Origin: Gari tellinella
Taxonomy: Eukaryota; Mollusca; Bivalvia; Cardiida; Psammobiidae
Assembly (NCBI GenBank): GCA_922989275.2
Contig: OV277861.1
Coordinates: 49,019,623 to 49,083,622 of the forward strand
Reading direction: 5' to 3'
DNA: 64,000 nucleotides
Shown piece by piece: positions 54,890 through 64,000 of this stretch (position 1 is its first letter; the number at the start of each line of letters is the position of its first letter). Under the pieces are notes generated by a model, which was not told the origin of the DNA, did not search any database, and was given only the letters and a program-made list of their open reading frames with translations. The position numbers were made by a program, and so were the translations under genes.

Positions 54890-55128
54890 ACCAGTTAATA
54901 AATAGATTGTGTCTAGCGTTGAAGACAGGTCACCGTCTAAAGAAAATTGAAAGCACACCAAAACGCGCCTAAAGGTGCATTCTGCTTTCATTGCAGCCTG
55001 CTATGAGCAACCATCTACTAGGATATGAAATATATTTATTATGCTGTATATTCAGGATATACGATTTCTTCAGTTGATGAATAAAAAATAACCGTTCAAT
55101 GCGTATCTATGGGGTATTGGGTTAAACC
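54890..55128. mobile_element. Diverged M2
   Basis: AGTTAATAAATAGATTGTG ... GAATAAAAAATAACC ... ATGGGGTATTGGGTTAA. Hairpin weak. Confidence 0.6.
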
Positions 55129-55131
55129 GCT

Positions 55132-55383
55132 TTAACCCTTTTCCCCATAGAAGCGACTTTTGGCGGATTTAATTTATTCCTCCGCTGAAGAAAATAGTTC
55201 CAGATATACCCTCATGAACAATTACTATTAATAATATTTTATATAGCCTAGCATATTTTAGCTTAAAACAGGCTGGAAGTAAAGCAGAATGTGCCTTAAG
55301 GCACATTCTGCTTTACTTTCAACCTGCTTTAAGTAGTCACCTATCTTCAATACTAGAAACAATGCTATCAGGTAAAGGGTTAA
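55132..55383. mobile_element. M2 MITE
   Basis: TTAACCCTTTTCCCCATAGA ... ATCAGGTAAAGGGTTAA. HB hairpin with CAGAATGTGCCTTAAGG. Confidence 0.88.
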
Positions 55384-55667
55384 ATGCCGACTCTTGCTGC
55401 CTAAATGTGTAAATTATTGAAAACTAGCTATCCAAATATATTCGGAAATTATTCAACATGTTATTCTTACAAGTATTGAGCAACTTTCAAGACAATGAAA
55501 ATGTTTTTTGTCATCCTTTCAGTCATATCGCTTGAGCATTGCGAATAGTGGCGAGCAGAATCAAGAGTGTTGTTCTATTGATATATGTGTGTCTACAACG
55601 TTTGAATCATTTGATTGTTGCTTTTCACTTGGCGCCGGTCATAAAAGGTACTTTAAAACGTTCGTAA
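55384..55667. other. No recognisable feature
   Basis: No gene or landmark. Confidence 0.45.
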
Positions 55668-56143
55668 ATAGTAACCTTTTCATCCCTAAATTCTAGTTTT
55701 TAATTAAGTTTTATCCTGTTTTGAATATTTAGGGTTGCTTTTAACAATATATTTCAAAATGATTAACAGTACAGATCCTGATGAGAGGATTGCTTACATG
55801 TATATTATTTGAATAGGACGAATGTACAGTGGAGAATCTGTTATTCTTTCCCGTTTAAACGCAAACGTACGCAAACGCAAAGCACTAAAACGTGGAAAAG
55901 AACAGATTTTGGACAATTCTGATAATTCTTGTTTATCTTGGTGGCAAACAGTTTGGAGCCTGATCAGACGCCGGGTTACCCGGCGTCTGATCTGGCTCCA
56001 AACTGTTTGCACTGCAAATAATAGTTTTAGCGTAAACGCGTTTATTGGGAAAGAATAACAGATTCTCCACTGTACTCCTCACAGGTACACATGTACATGT
56101 ATACTGTTTGTACATGACTAGTATACTCACCGCAACGGTTCAA
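55668..56143. mobile_element. Old M5 split by M1
   Basis: TAACCTTTTCATCCC ... CAGATCCTGATGAGAGGATT on the left. ACAGGTACACATGTACATG and GCAACGGTTCAATC on the right of the M1. Confidence 0.5.
55825..56074. mobile_element. M1 nested in M5
   Basis: Full-length copy inserted at TA, intact hairpin. Confidence 0.9.
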
Positions 56144-56909
56144 TCTTGCAAAAAACAAAAAATGATTGTAGAAATTTCCAATATTGAAAGCTTAAACAGA
56201 ATGACCATAAAGCAACTTTCTGGTATACTTTGATCTTGCTTTAGAAACTAAAAGCTGACCTGTTTGAGTAGTCTTGTTGTTTTAACTTAACTGCTAAGCT
56301 TGTATCATAACAAATATTTAAAGGGTACCATTTGTAAGGTTAGTGCTGGAAGCCAAGAAACAACTTTTCAATAGCTTAGCCTTTAGCTATCAGCAATGAC
56401 TTGAATGTCATTTTACAGTTTGGATCCAGATCAGACTGCCCGAGACATAGCTTAACGCCCGATAGATATCTAAACTGCTTCGTTCAACTTTCTGAGGTAT
56501 TCTAAATAAAACAAACTTGAAAAGGCTGTTTCGGACACTTTGAGGTAGACGTTTATTGGGGTGTTGTTACAAGGAAAGGGGAATATTGTCTATAATTAGC
56601 CTATAAAGTTACGAGGATTGTAGCAAATATGTTCTGGGCATAGTTTGTTCAAAGTCGATTGTGCGTGGTGTTTGGTGTAGATTCAGTTTAACCTGTCGAG
56701 TATGTCCAGCATTCGTATTTACACTCACATAAATTCTAAAGTTTTCAACTTGTTTGCATAGTTTCAACAAAACTAAATTAAAAGTTGTAAAACTAGTACT
56801 CCACCGCTTTCTCAATCCCACATGTTGACCCGAAAAAATTGAGTATTTTGATATACGTGTATCTGTGTTGCATTTATGTGCAACATATAAATATTACAAA
56901 ACCTCACGG
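56144..56909. other. Unassigned DNA with a decayed HA hairpin
   Basis: TACAGTTTGGATCCAGATCA near 56413 with a broken partner (GATAGATATCTAAACTGC). No gene. The rest has no landmark. Confidence 0.4.
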
Positions 56910-57150
56910 TACAGTGGAGAATCTGTTATTCTTTCCCAATAAACGCGTTTACGCTAAAACTATTATTTGCCGTGCAAACAGTTTGGAGCCAGATCAGACG
57001 CCGGGTAACCCGGCGTCTGATCAGGCTCCATACTGTTTGCCACCAAGATAAACAAAAAAAAATTCTTTTCTACGTTTTAGTGCTTTGCGTTTGCGTGCGT
57101 TTGCGTACGTTTGCGTTTAAACGGGAAAGAATAACAGATTCTCCACTGTA
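56910..57150. mobile_element. M1 MITE, longer subtype with internal loss
   Basis: TA-flanked; intact hairpin. The segment after GATAAACAAAAAAA is shortened. Confidence 0.85.
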
Positions 57151-57151
57151 T

Positions 57152-57386
57152 ATAGGGAGAAAACGTTATTCTTTACCATTAAACGCATTTACGCTAAATC
57201 TATTATTTCAATTGCAAACAGTTTGAGCCAGATCAGACGCCGGATAACCCGGCGTCTGACCAGGCTCCAAACTGTTTGTCATTCAGATTAAAATGAGTAT
57301 GTGGAAATTTCCAAAAGTTGTCATTTGCGTTTGCGTTTCGTTTGCGTATACACGGGAAAGAATAATGTTTTCTCTTACTCTACTGT
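57152..57386. mobile_element. Older M1 directly adjacent
   Basis: AGGGAGAAAACGTTATTC ... GCCGGATAACCCGGCG ... GAATAATGTTTTCTCTTACT. A diverged subtype abutting the younger copy. Confidence 0.65.
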
Positions 57387-57484
57387 AGAATGTATGAGAG
57401 CCCCTCGTACAACGTCGTAATACAGACATTCCTACAGAAGGCCTGTGTTCAGTGTTTGTAGCTTTCACTGCTATATGCGCCTAT

Positions 57485-57545
57485 AGTCGGCTTGGCAAAA
57501 AGTTTGAAACCTGATCAGCCGCCTCGTCAAAATATCTTAAATCTA
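57485..57545. repeat. HA half-hairpin
   Basis: GGCAAAAAGTTTGAAACC and TGATCAGCCGCCTCG. No partner arm. Confidence 0.35.
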
Positions 57546-57618
57546 ACTCCGGGAAATATTGCAGACAACAGTATCAATACAGACGAAATGACAGTAAAAG
57601 AGTTGAAGCATACGATAC

Positions 57619-57868
57619 TTCAGTGGAAAATCTGTTATTCTTTCCAAATAAACGCGTTTACGCTAAAACTATTATTTGCAGTGCAAACAGTTTGGAGCCA
57701 GATCAGACGCCGGGTAACCCGGCGTCTGATCAGGCTCCAAACTGTTTGCCACCAAGATAAACAAGAATTATCAGAATTGTCCAAAAGTTGTTCTTTTCTA
57801 CGTTTTAGTGCTTTGCGTTTGCGTACGTTTGCGTTTAAACGGGAAAGAATAACAGATTCTCCACTGTA
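57619..57868. mobile_element. M1 MITE
   Basis: Left end CAGTGGAAAATCTG, right end CAGATTCTCCACTG. Orientation opposite to the two M1 copies downstream. Confidence 0.85.
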
Positions 57869-58115
57869 TCAGCGTCAGTTTAGACGGATGGTTTCTTAAT
57901 ACAAGAGAAAATAAAGCATTTATCATGTTAACCGTCCAGTTGTACCATTCTCTACTATCAGTGAGTCTTCTTTTCACTGGAATTTTATTTTTCTTTAAAA
58001 ATCTCTGACAAAATTCGTGTCTGCAATGAATGTGAATTTCAGTATGGATGAAAGACATAATATTTTCACATATTTTATCAGTGATAATTAACTGTGGGTA
58101 CAAATGTTGCATTAT

Positions 58116-58338
58116 TTAACCCTTTCACTCTCAATGACGCTTAAAAGCGCTTTTGCAAACAGTAATGCGGCGTCTGATCAGGATCCAAATTGTTTGACAC
58201 TGGTATTGAAATTTTGTCAGTCATATTGCCTTTAAATTAACTTTGAAACGATATTGCAGACAACAACATTGAAGCAGACGACAATGAAACGGTGAAGGGG
58301 TAAACATCTTACGAAACATTTGGCAGTGAAAGGGTTAA
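58116..58338. mobile_element. M3a, one-armed
   Basis: TTAACCCTTTCACTCTCAAT ... GGCAGTGAAAGGGTTAA. GCAAACAGT passes directly to AATGCGGCGTCTGATC. Keeps the uninterrupted GACGCTTAAAAGCGC. Confidence 0.85.
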
Positions 58339-58397
58339 GGTAGATGTGATTCAGAGAATGTTATTTTAACTGTTTTCCCAATTCAATGTCTATGTTA

Positions 58398-58643
58398 CAG
58401 CGGAGAATCTGTTATTCTTTCCCGTTTAAACGCAAACGTACGCAAACGCAAATCACTAAAACGTAGAAAAGAACAACTTTTGGACAATTCTGATAATTCT
58501 TGTTTATCTTGGTGGCAAACAGTTTGGAGCCTGATCAGACGCCGCGTTATCCGGCGTCTGATCTGGCTCCAAACTGTTTTCACTGCAAATAATAGTTTTA
58601 GCGTAAACGCGTTTATTGGGAAAGAATAACAGATTCTCCACTG
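58398..58643. mobile_element. M1 MITE
   Basis: CAGCGGAGAATCTG left end. Tip changed to GCCGCGTTATCCGGC. Confidence 0.88.
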
Positions 58644-58892
58644 TATCAGCGTCAGTTTAGACGGATGATTTCTTAATACAAGAGAAAATAAAGCATTTAT
58701 CATGTTAACCGTCCAGTTGTACCATTCTCTACTATCAGTGAGTCTTCTTTTCACTGGAATTTTATTTTTCTTTAAAAATCTCTGACAAAATTCGTGTCTG
58801 CAATGAATGTGAATTTCAGTATGGATGAAAGACATAATATTTTCACATATTTTATCAGTGATAATTAACTGTAGATACAAATGTTGCATTAT

Positions 58893-59115
58893 TTAACCCT
58901 TTCACTCTCAATGACGCTTAAAAGCGCGTTTGCAAACAGTAATGCGGCGTCTGATCAGGATCCAAATTGTTTGACACTGGTATTGAAATTTTGTCAGTCA
59001 TATTGCCTTTAAATTAACTTTGAAACGATATTGCAGACAACAATACTGAAGCAGACAATAATGAAACGGTGAAGGGGTAAACATCTTACGAAACATTTGG
59101 CAGTGAAAGGGTTAA
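58893..59115. mobile_element. M3a, one-armed (second unit)
   Basis: Same arm loss as at 58116-58338, so the loss preceded the duplication. Confidence 0.85.
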
Positions 59116-59174
59116 GGTAGATGTGATTCAGCGAATGTTATTTTAACTGTTTTCCCAATTCAATGTCTATGTTA

Positions 59175-59420
59175 CAGTGGAGAATCTGTTATTCTTTCAC
59201 GTTTAAACGCAAACGTACGCAAACGCAAATCACTAAAACGTTGAAAAGAACAATTTTTGGACAATTCTGATAATTCTTGTTTATCTTGGTGGCAAACAGT
59301 TTGGAGCCTGATCAGACGCCGGGTTACCCGGCGTCTGATCTGGCTCCTAACTGTTTGCACTGTAAATAATAGTTTTAGCGTAAACGTAAATATTGGGAAA
59401 GAATAACAGATTCTCCACTG
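59175..59420. mobile_element. M1 MITE
   Basis: Ends intact. Inner TIR altered (AACGTAAATATTGGG). Confidence 0.88.
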
Positions 59421-60407
59421 TATGTATATATTTGCTTTGGCAATACTGGGGTTTGGCTGTATATCGCATTTCTTTGTCAGTAATGTTGCAAAATGTATTC
59501 ACAGATTCTCTTTGTGTTCTTTACGCGCCATGCTGATGCGTTTGCATAGTATGAGAAATGAATTGTGTATACTATATCTTTTGTTTATAATAAGACTACC
59601 CCATCTGTCTGGCCCAGGAATCTCTAAAGAAATTAACAGAAGCTATATCATCCTCTAAATAAAATGTCTTTCCGACACTGTGTGAATAATCGACCATGAA
59701 TCGATTTGTTCCCCCAACAGCCGTCTCATCTTAACGTTGGCGCACCCCTTGGGCATTGTAATAAGTTTAGGAAAATCAACCATACCTTCCAAAACAAGAA
59801 AATTTCACTGGCGCATATTGATATCACTTTTATACTGAGATAATTTAATTTTTGTGTCCAAGATTACATTGGTATTCCTCTGCATGATCCATGGTGTGGC
59901 CCAGAAAGCCGGAGATTCTTCGGCGACCAATTACACTGCTAAGGGGTACATCGGACCAATGCCTCGAAACGTGCGAGAGGGAATCCAAGAAAAGTTTTAT
60001 TAAATAAATTCTCAATTAAGGACAAAGCAAATGACGTGTAATTTGTCAAGTGGGAAGTCGTTTTCATTGCGAAGAGAAGAAACTGATTAAAACATTTTCG
60101 GTGATGAATAAATCCAGCTTGGATCGTGAATAATTAATCATAGTCTCTCTTGGTATACCAATTTGACTTAGGACAACAAATTAAAATGCTCGGATTTTAG
60201 TTAACGCGGTAATAATACCCTTTTCATGAATGCTTAAGGTCTAAATCTATCGAGTACAAAGGCAAATGTAGACCTGCATGTTAAACCTTTAAGCTAATTC
60301 TAAATAAATATTATTAAAGTAAAATAAGAACAATAGAACAACATTCGGACATTGTAGCTAGTGTACGTTCAAGTCAGTAAGATACAAACACAATTTTCGC
60401 AGAGGTA
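59421..60407. promoter_or_regulatory. Low-repeat block, candidate regulatory DNA
   Basis: Almost 1 kb without MITE landmarks. 59640-60180 is more GC-rich, with TGCATGATCCATGGTG, CCAATTACACTG, GAATAATTAATCATAG and CTCAATTAAGGAC. No open frame of note and no Phox2 exon 1. A regulatory role is inference. Confidence 0.35.
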
Positions 60408-60609
60408 CAGTGGAGAAGACGATATTCCGCGTTAACGCTAAAATTGTTATATCCTTGGCAAACAGTTTGGAGCTATATCAGATCCCATTCAGATTAACAT
60501 GAATAGTTAGAATTGTCAAAAAATTGTCATTTTCAACATTTAATTGTGTTGTGTTTGTGTTTCGTTTTCGTTTAAACAGAAAAGAAGAGTAGCGTCTTTT
60601 CCAGTTGTA
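60408..60609. mobile_element. Old M1
   Basis: CAGTGGAGAAGACGATATTC ... GTGTTTCGTTTTCGTTTAAA ... GTCTTTTCCAGTTG. The hairpin is reduced to one arm GCAAACAGTTTGGAGC. Confidence 0.55.
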
Positions 60610-61048
60610 GAAACATAATTTTGCTCTGACGAGGAACAGTATAGAGTTGTTCAGATGCCGTACTCTGGACGGCTGATCAAAGCTCGTAGGCCTTACAATG
60701 TCCACAGGTCCCTTTCAATCTAAATAGGTTCATACAATTAGATATAACTAAGTTACGTTTATAAGCGACAAATTTCTGAAATAATACAAAAAGAAATCAA
60801 AACAAGTAATAAAATTCATTTCTATACAGGTGCTTAATATTTCAAACTGTAATAATTAAATCTGATATTTATTTATTTTTTTAAAAAAAAGTAGTTTAAC
60901 TTTTTATAGTAGATTATTATACGAGTAAGTCGTATTGAGTTTAAAAGATATGCATGCACAAAGAATATCATTTGTTCCATTTATGGATAATAAATAATCA
61001 AATGACTGATAAAACAGTTTGCCCATTCAAAACAATTTTACCAATTCA
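60610..61048. other. No recognisable feature
   Basis: AT-rich DNA with short A and T runs. Confidence 0.5.
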
Positions 61049-61544
61049 ATAACCCTTTCACTCTCAATGACGCTTAACCCTTTCCCCCATAGAAGCGACT
61101 TTTAGCGTATTTAATTTATTCCTCCGCTGAAGAAAATAGCTCCAGTTTATACCCTCATGAACAATTACCTTAACAAATATTTTACATAGCCTAGCAGATT
61201 TTAGCTTAAAGCAGGCTGAAAGTAAAGCAGAATGTGCCTTAAGGCACATTCTGCTTTACTTTCAACCTGCTTTAAGTGGTCACCTGTCATTAAAACTAGA
61301 AACAGGCTATGAGGTAAAGGGTTAAAAGCGGTTTTGCAAACAGTTTAGATTCTGATCAGACGCCGCGTCACGCGGTGTCTGATCAGGATCCAAATTGTTT
61401 GACACTCGTTTTGAATTTTTTGAAATCATATTGCCTTATATTTTAACTTTCAAACGACATTGCAGGCAAACAAATTGAAGCACATGACAAGGAAACGGTG
61501 AAGGGCTAAAACTCTCACGGAAATCTTGGCAGTGAAAGGGTTAA
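61049..61544. mobile_element. M3a split by M2
   Basis: AACCCTTTCACTCTCAATGA and GCGG ... hairpin GATCAGACGCCGCGTCACGC ... GGCAGTGAAAGGGTTAA. Broken at the internal CGCTTAAAAGCG. Confidence 0.88.
61074..61325. mobile_element. M2 nested in M3a at TTAA
   Basis: TTAACCCTTTCCCCCATAGA ... ATGAGGTAAAGGGTTAA. Perfect HB hairpin with CAGAATGTGCCTTAAGG. Confidence 0.9.
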
Positions 61545-62070
61545 GTACTGATTTTATGTACAGCGCTGGCTATTAACCATTTCAACTTAGAAAGATACGT
61601 TTAAAGAGATCTGATTTTTAAAATTGTATTCATTTGAGAAAAAGCACAGTGATAGTCTGATCTGGAACTACCTAGTTTGCAAAATACACTCAGACTGTGG
61701 CCAACAAATTAAGAGTTATTGAAATTAAAGGTGGATAGCACAATCTTGCCTTGAAGTTTTGAATCTTGAACGTCGCAAATAAACTGACATCTGTATTGTT
61801 TTGTTGCTTTACAAATGCATTTTCCAAAACCAATGGACAAAATAATGGTTTCTAACAACAAATGCACGCTGCTACATTTTTACAAAGAAAATATTCAAGA
61901 TCTTAATTCGATAATATATTCTAAAATAAATTAAACGTTGATAGCCTATTATCATCTCTTTATCTAACTATTTCAATAAACTAGTTTTATAATTTTATAA
62001 AGGCACAGCATTGGATCATCCGAACAAAACAAATACTGTATTACATGTATAAAGGCCTAGTATACAAATA
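61545..62070. other. No recognisable feature
   Basis: AT-rich DNA, no open frame or family landmark. Confidence 0.5.
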
Positions 62071-62349
62071 CAATGCTCCGTCCCTACAACGGCCCTCCAA
62101 ACAACGATTCCCTCCTTACAACAACACTTTCCCTTGTCTCCCAAACAAAACAAATATATCCAACCATTGTTTTCTGCTGTTTTTCTCAGAGTTACATAAC
62201 AGACATGTTGATAGACAAAACTATATGACGAGTGACAAACAGCTAGAATCCAGATCAGACGCCGCGTTACGCGGCGTCTGATCTTGATTCAAGCTGTTTG
62301 CACATGTAAGCCAATTCCCCTCCCTACAACGACTCCCTCCGAACAACTA
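62071..62349. mobile_element. M8 MITE, opposite orientation
   Basis: CGTCCCTACAACGGCCCTCC ... CTCCCTACAACGACTCCCTC. HA hairpin with CAGATCAGACGCCGCGTTAC. Confidence 0.75.
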
Positions 62350-63369
62350 TAAGGTATGCTGATAAACTTGGGTATTTTCTGTCACTACAGTTTGTTAAAT
62401 ATTTACATTTGTATATTGAATATGTTATATATCAGGGGCCGGTGGCCTACTTCATGGATAAACATTGTTGTTGTTGTTGTTGTTTGATAAGATAGCGTCA
62501 GACAAAGATACTAGTTAACTGCCGAAACATTATGAATCAGCTACATGTATTAATATAATACTGCTGAATATTATCTTTATTATTAGCGTCGGAGACCGAC
62601 TACAGCAGTCCCATATGATTTTTACAGGCAATGCATGTTCCGTTTAGAGTATACTACGCATTACATAACTAATTACTTCAGAAAATATGAGAATTTACCA
62701 AAGCTGTTCAGATTCTACAGACTATATTTAGATAAGTATCTCCCTTAATAACAGACCTCAATACATGTACTTGTTTTAAGCCACCGTTCATTAAAATATC
62801 GTTGGACGATAGTTTACGTTGGTGGCTGCTTTCTGCATTCTAGAAATAATGCAGAGAACTTCTATATATTATAATCAACACACCCAGTTAACGTCCCAAA
62901 GCTGTAAAGAGACTGTATAAGTAGGTGACTTTTATTCATTATATGGTTTATTCAACCCTCTTATTGCTTTATTGTCGTCAGCTCAATACATTTACGACCG
63001 AGTTTCGTTCCAATGTAACTAAAACATTTATCTACAGTGATAAAGTTAATATTTGTGGTGCATATCTTTACGTATAGCCCTCTCCTATTTATGATATCTA
63101 TATTATATTATGTAAATATTTGCAACTGTTCTTGTTTGTTATTTGGTGATGGTATGTAAAACTGATTGTATTTTGTATCTGTATTATGTTCACGTATTGT
63201 ACTTCACTATTGGAGGTAAATATTAATTATCCTGATCAGGTATGGAGTAACTCTACGTTTAATGGCGACCCAGAGTGTTTACAAATTGCATTCAAGTCAC
63301 GCTCCGTAAAAGCAAAATCAAAACAAAAAATACACAACAATTTACCTAACAACAAAATAGGGATAGCCC
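62350..63369. other. Unassigned DNA with a (GTT)n run
   Basis: A (TTG)6-type simple repeat lies at about 62465-62485. Near 62760-62830 GTTTTAAGCCACC and GGTGGCTGCTTTCTGC may be M7 debris. No gene. Confidence 0.45.
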
Positions 63370-63506
63370 TTTTTTAATGTATCCCTGCACGGAAGCAAAT
63401 AGTTCAACTTTAAATAGACATGATTATGTGCCAAAGGAAATATTGTTTATATCCTTGCCAATGGTAGCTTCAAAATGATAAACAGGCCATGAAGTAAAGG
63501 GTTAAG
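63370..63506. mobile_element. M2 remnant without hairpin
   Basis: ATAGCCCTTTTTTAATGTAT, GCAAATAGTTCAACTTT, ATCCTTGCCAATGGTAGCTT and GAAGTAAAGGGTTAA keep the M2 order. Confidence 0.5.
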
Positions 63507-63661
63507 TATGTATAAGTTTGGGTCGCTTGTCTCGATATTTGTTACACAGTCAGGTGGCTCATAGTAAAACATAACTAGATAGAAACAAATCAAGTTTAGA
63601 CTATAGGTGTTACACTTAACTTAAATCCAATTACACATAATCACACTGATGTTCAAAATAG

Positions 63662-63875
63662 TGTTAACCCAAGTACTACCTTACCGCGAGTACACAGACA
63701 TTTTACAAACAGATTTGATCCTGATAAGATGCCGGGCGATTCTGCTTCTGATCGGGACCCGTGTTGTTTGACACTTATATGGAAAATGTTTCATTCGTTT
63801 AAAAATGAATAAATGTTACTTTTGACAAATATAAACGTATGGCAATATCGAAGCAGGTGGTGGCCCCACTGCAAA
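63662..63875. mobile_element. Decayed M3c
   Basis: TTAACCCAAGTACTACCTTA, hairpin GATCCTGATAAGATGCCGGG with a poor partner, and ATCGAAGCAGGTGGTGGCC. The right end is not found. Confidence 0.5.
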
Positions 63876-64000
63876 TGGTATAATTTGTAAAACACGCCAA
63901 ATACATGTAGATAAAAAGCCTTCTTATTTTACTTGGTTTTCTTTCATTTAAGTTATTCTTCATACTCCATAGATACTCAATTTTACGCGTTTTGTCTATT

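Larger units (their letters stand above)
57867..59420. repeat. 777-bp tandem duplication
   Basis: 57867-58643 and 58644-59420 are near-identical units, each made of unique sequence (starting TATCAGCGTCAGTTTAGACG), an M3a and an M1. A few substitutions separate them (for example GGATGGTTTC versus GGATGATTTC), plus small indels. Confidence 0.9.

Overview
The window looks like AT-rich, non-coding-dominated chromosomal DNA from a mollusc, most likely a bivalve. Two things point there. One is the repeat beginning GCTCACCTGAG and ending CTCAGGTGAGCG, a type I know as very common in mollusc genomes. The other is the spliced, minus-strand homeobox gene. The species call is inference. No prokaryotic gene organisation is present.

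Only one host gene is recognisable: the 3' part of a Phox2-type paired-like homeobox gene on the minus strand. It has three exons: 51337-51536 (most of the homeodomain), 41603-41798 (end of the homeodomain plus a Q/N-rich linker) and 39977-40161 (C-terminus ending SAPMF). Splice sites and codon phases agree at both junctions. The first exon is not in the window, so intron 1 would be longer than 12 kb.

The second coding unit is a full-length, apparently intact non-LTR retrotransposon (21191-26273, minus strand). ORF1 and the endonuclease/reverse transcriptase ORF2 lie in the same reading frame, separated by one UAG codon. The element is flanked by direct copies of about 1.5 kb of the same sequence, the right copy carrying a 427-bp deletion.

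Almost everything else is a dense, repeatedly nested population of short non-autonomous inverted-repeat elements, named here M1-M11 by their ends. M1: TA-flanked, CAGTGGAGAATCTG ends. M2: TTAA-flanked, CCCTTTACC-type ends. M3 (subtypes a, b, c): TTAA-flanked, CCCTTTCACTCTCAATGACG or relatives. M4: TTAA-flanked, CCCATTTGTGCCCA. M5 (a, b): TTAA-flanked, CCCTTTGAACCCTAG or CCCATTCAACCCTAGCGACG. M6: CAGGGCTGCCAT ends with 6-bp target duplications. M7: TA-flanked, CAGTRAAACCTCTCTATTACG. M8: TA-flanked, CAGCGCCCCCTCTC. M9: GGGGCCCGTTT / GGGGTCCGTTTTACT ends. M10: a near-complete palindrome containing TTCTCAAGC and GATTGGTCAGATTTGAGC. M11: pogo/Tigger-like CAGTCGAA ends. The striking feature is modularity. 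One hairpin architecture, HA (CAAACAGT ... GATCAGA ... loop), sits in the middle of M1, M3, M4, M5, M8 and one M9. A second, HB (TTAAAGCAGG ... GTAAAGCAGAATGCG), sits in the middle of M2, M6 and M7.

Layout: 1-4.4 kb nested M elements and a mollusc-type element with an internal ~155-bp array; 4.4-8.1 kb a ~35-bp satellite split by a TIR element; 8.1-19.7 kb M elements and one conserved-looking non-coding block; 19.7-27.3 kb the LINE and its flanking duplication; 27.3-39.8 kb dense M elements; 39.8-51.5 kb the Phox2 exons with element-filled introns; 51.5-64 kb probable Phox2 intron 1 or upstream DNA, with two low-repeat blocks that could be regulatory and a 777-bp tandem duplication bounded by M1 copies.
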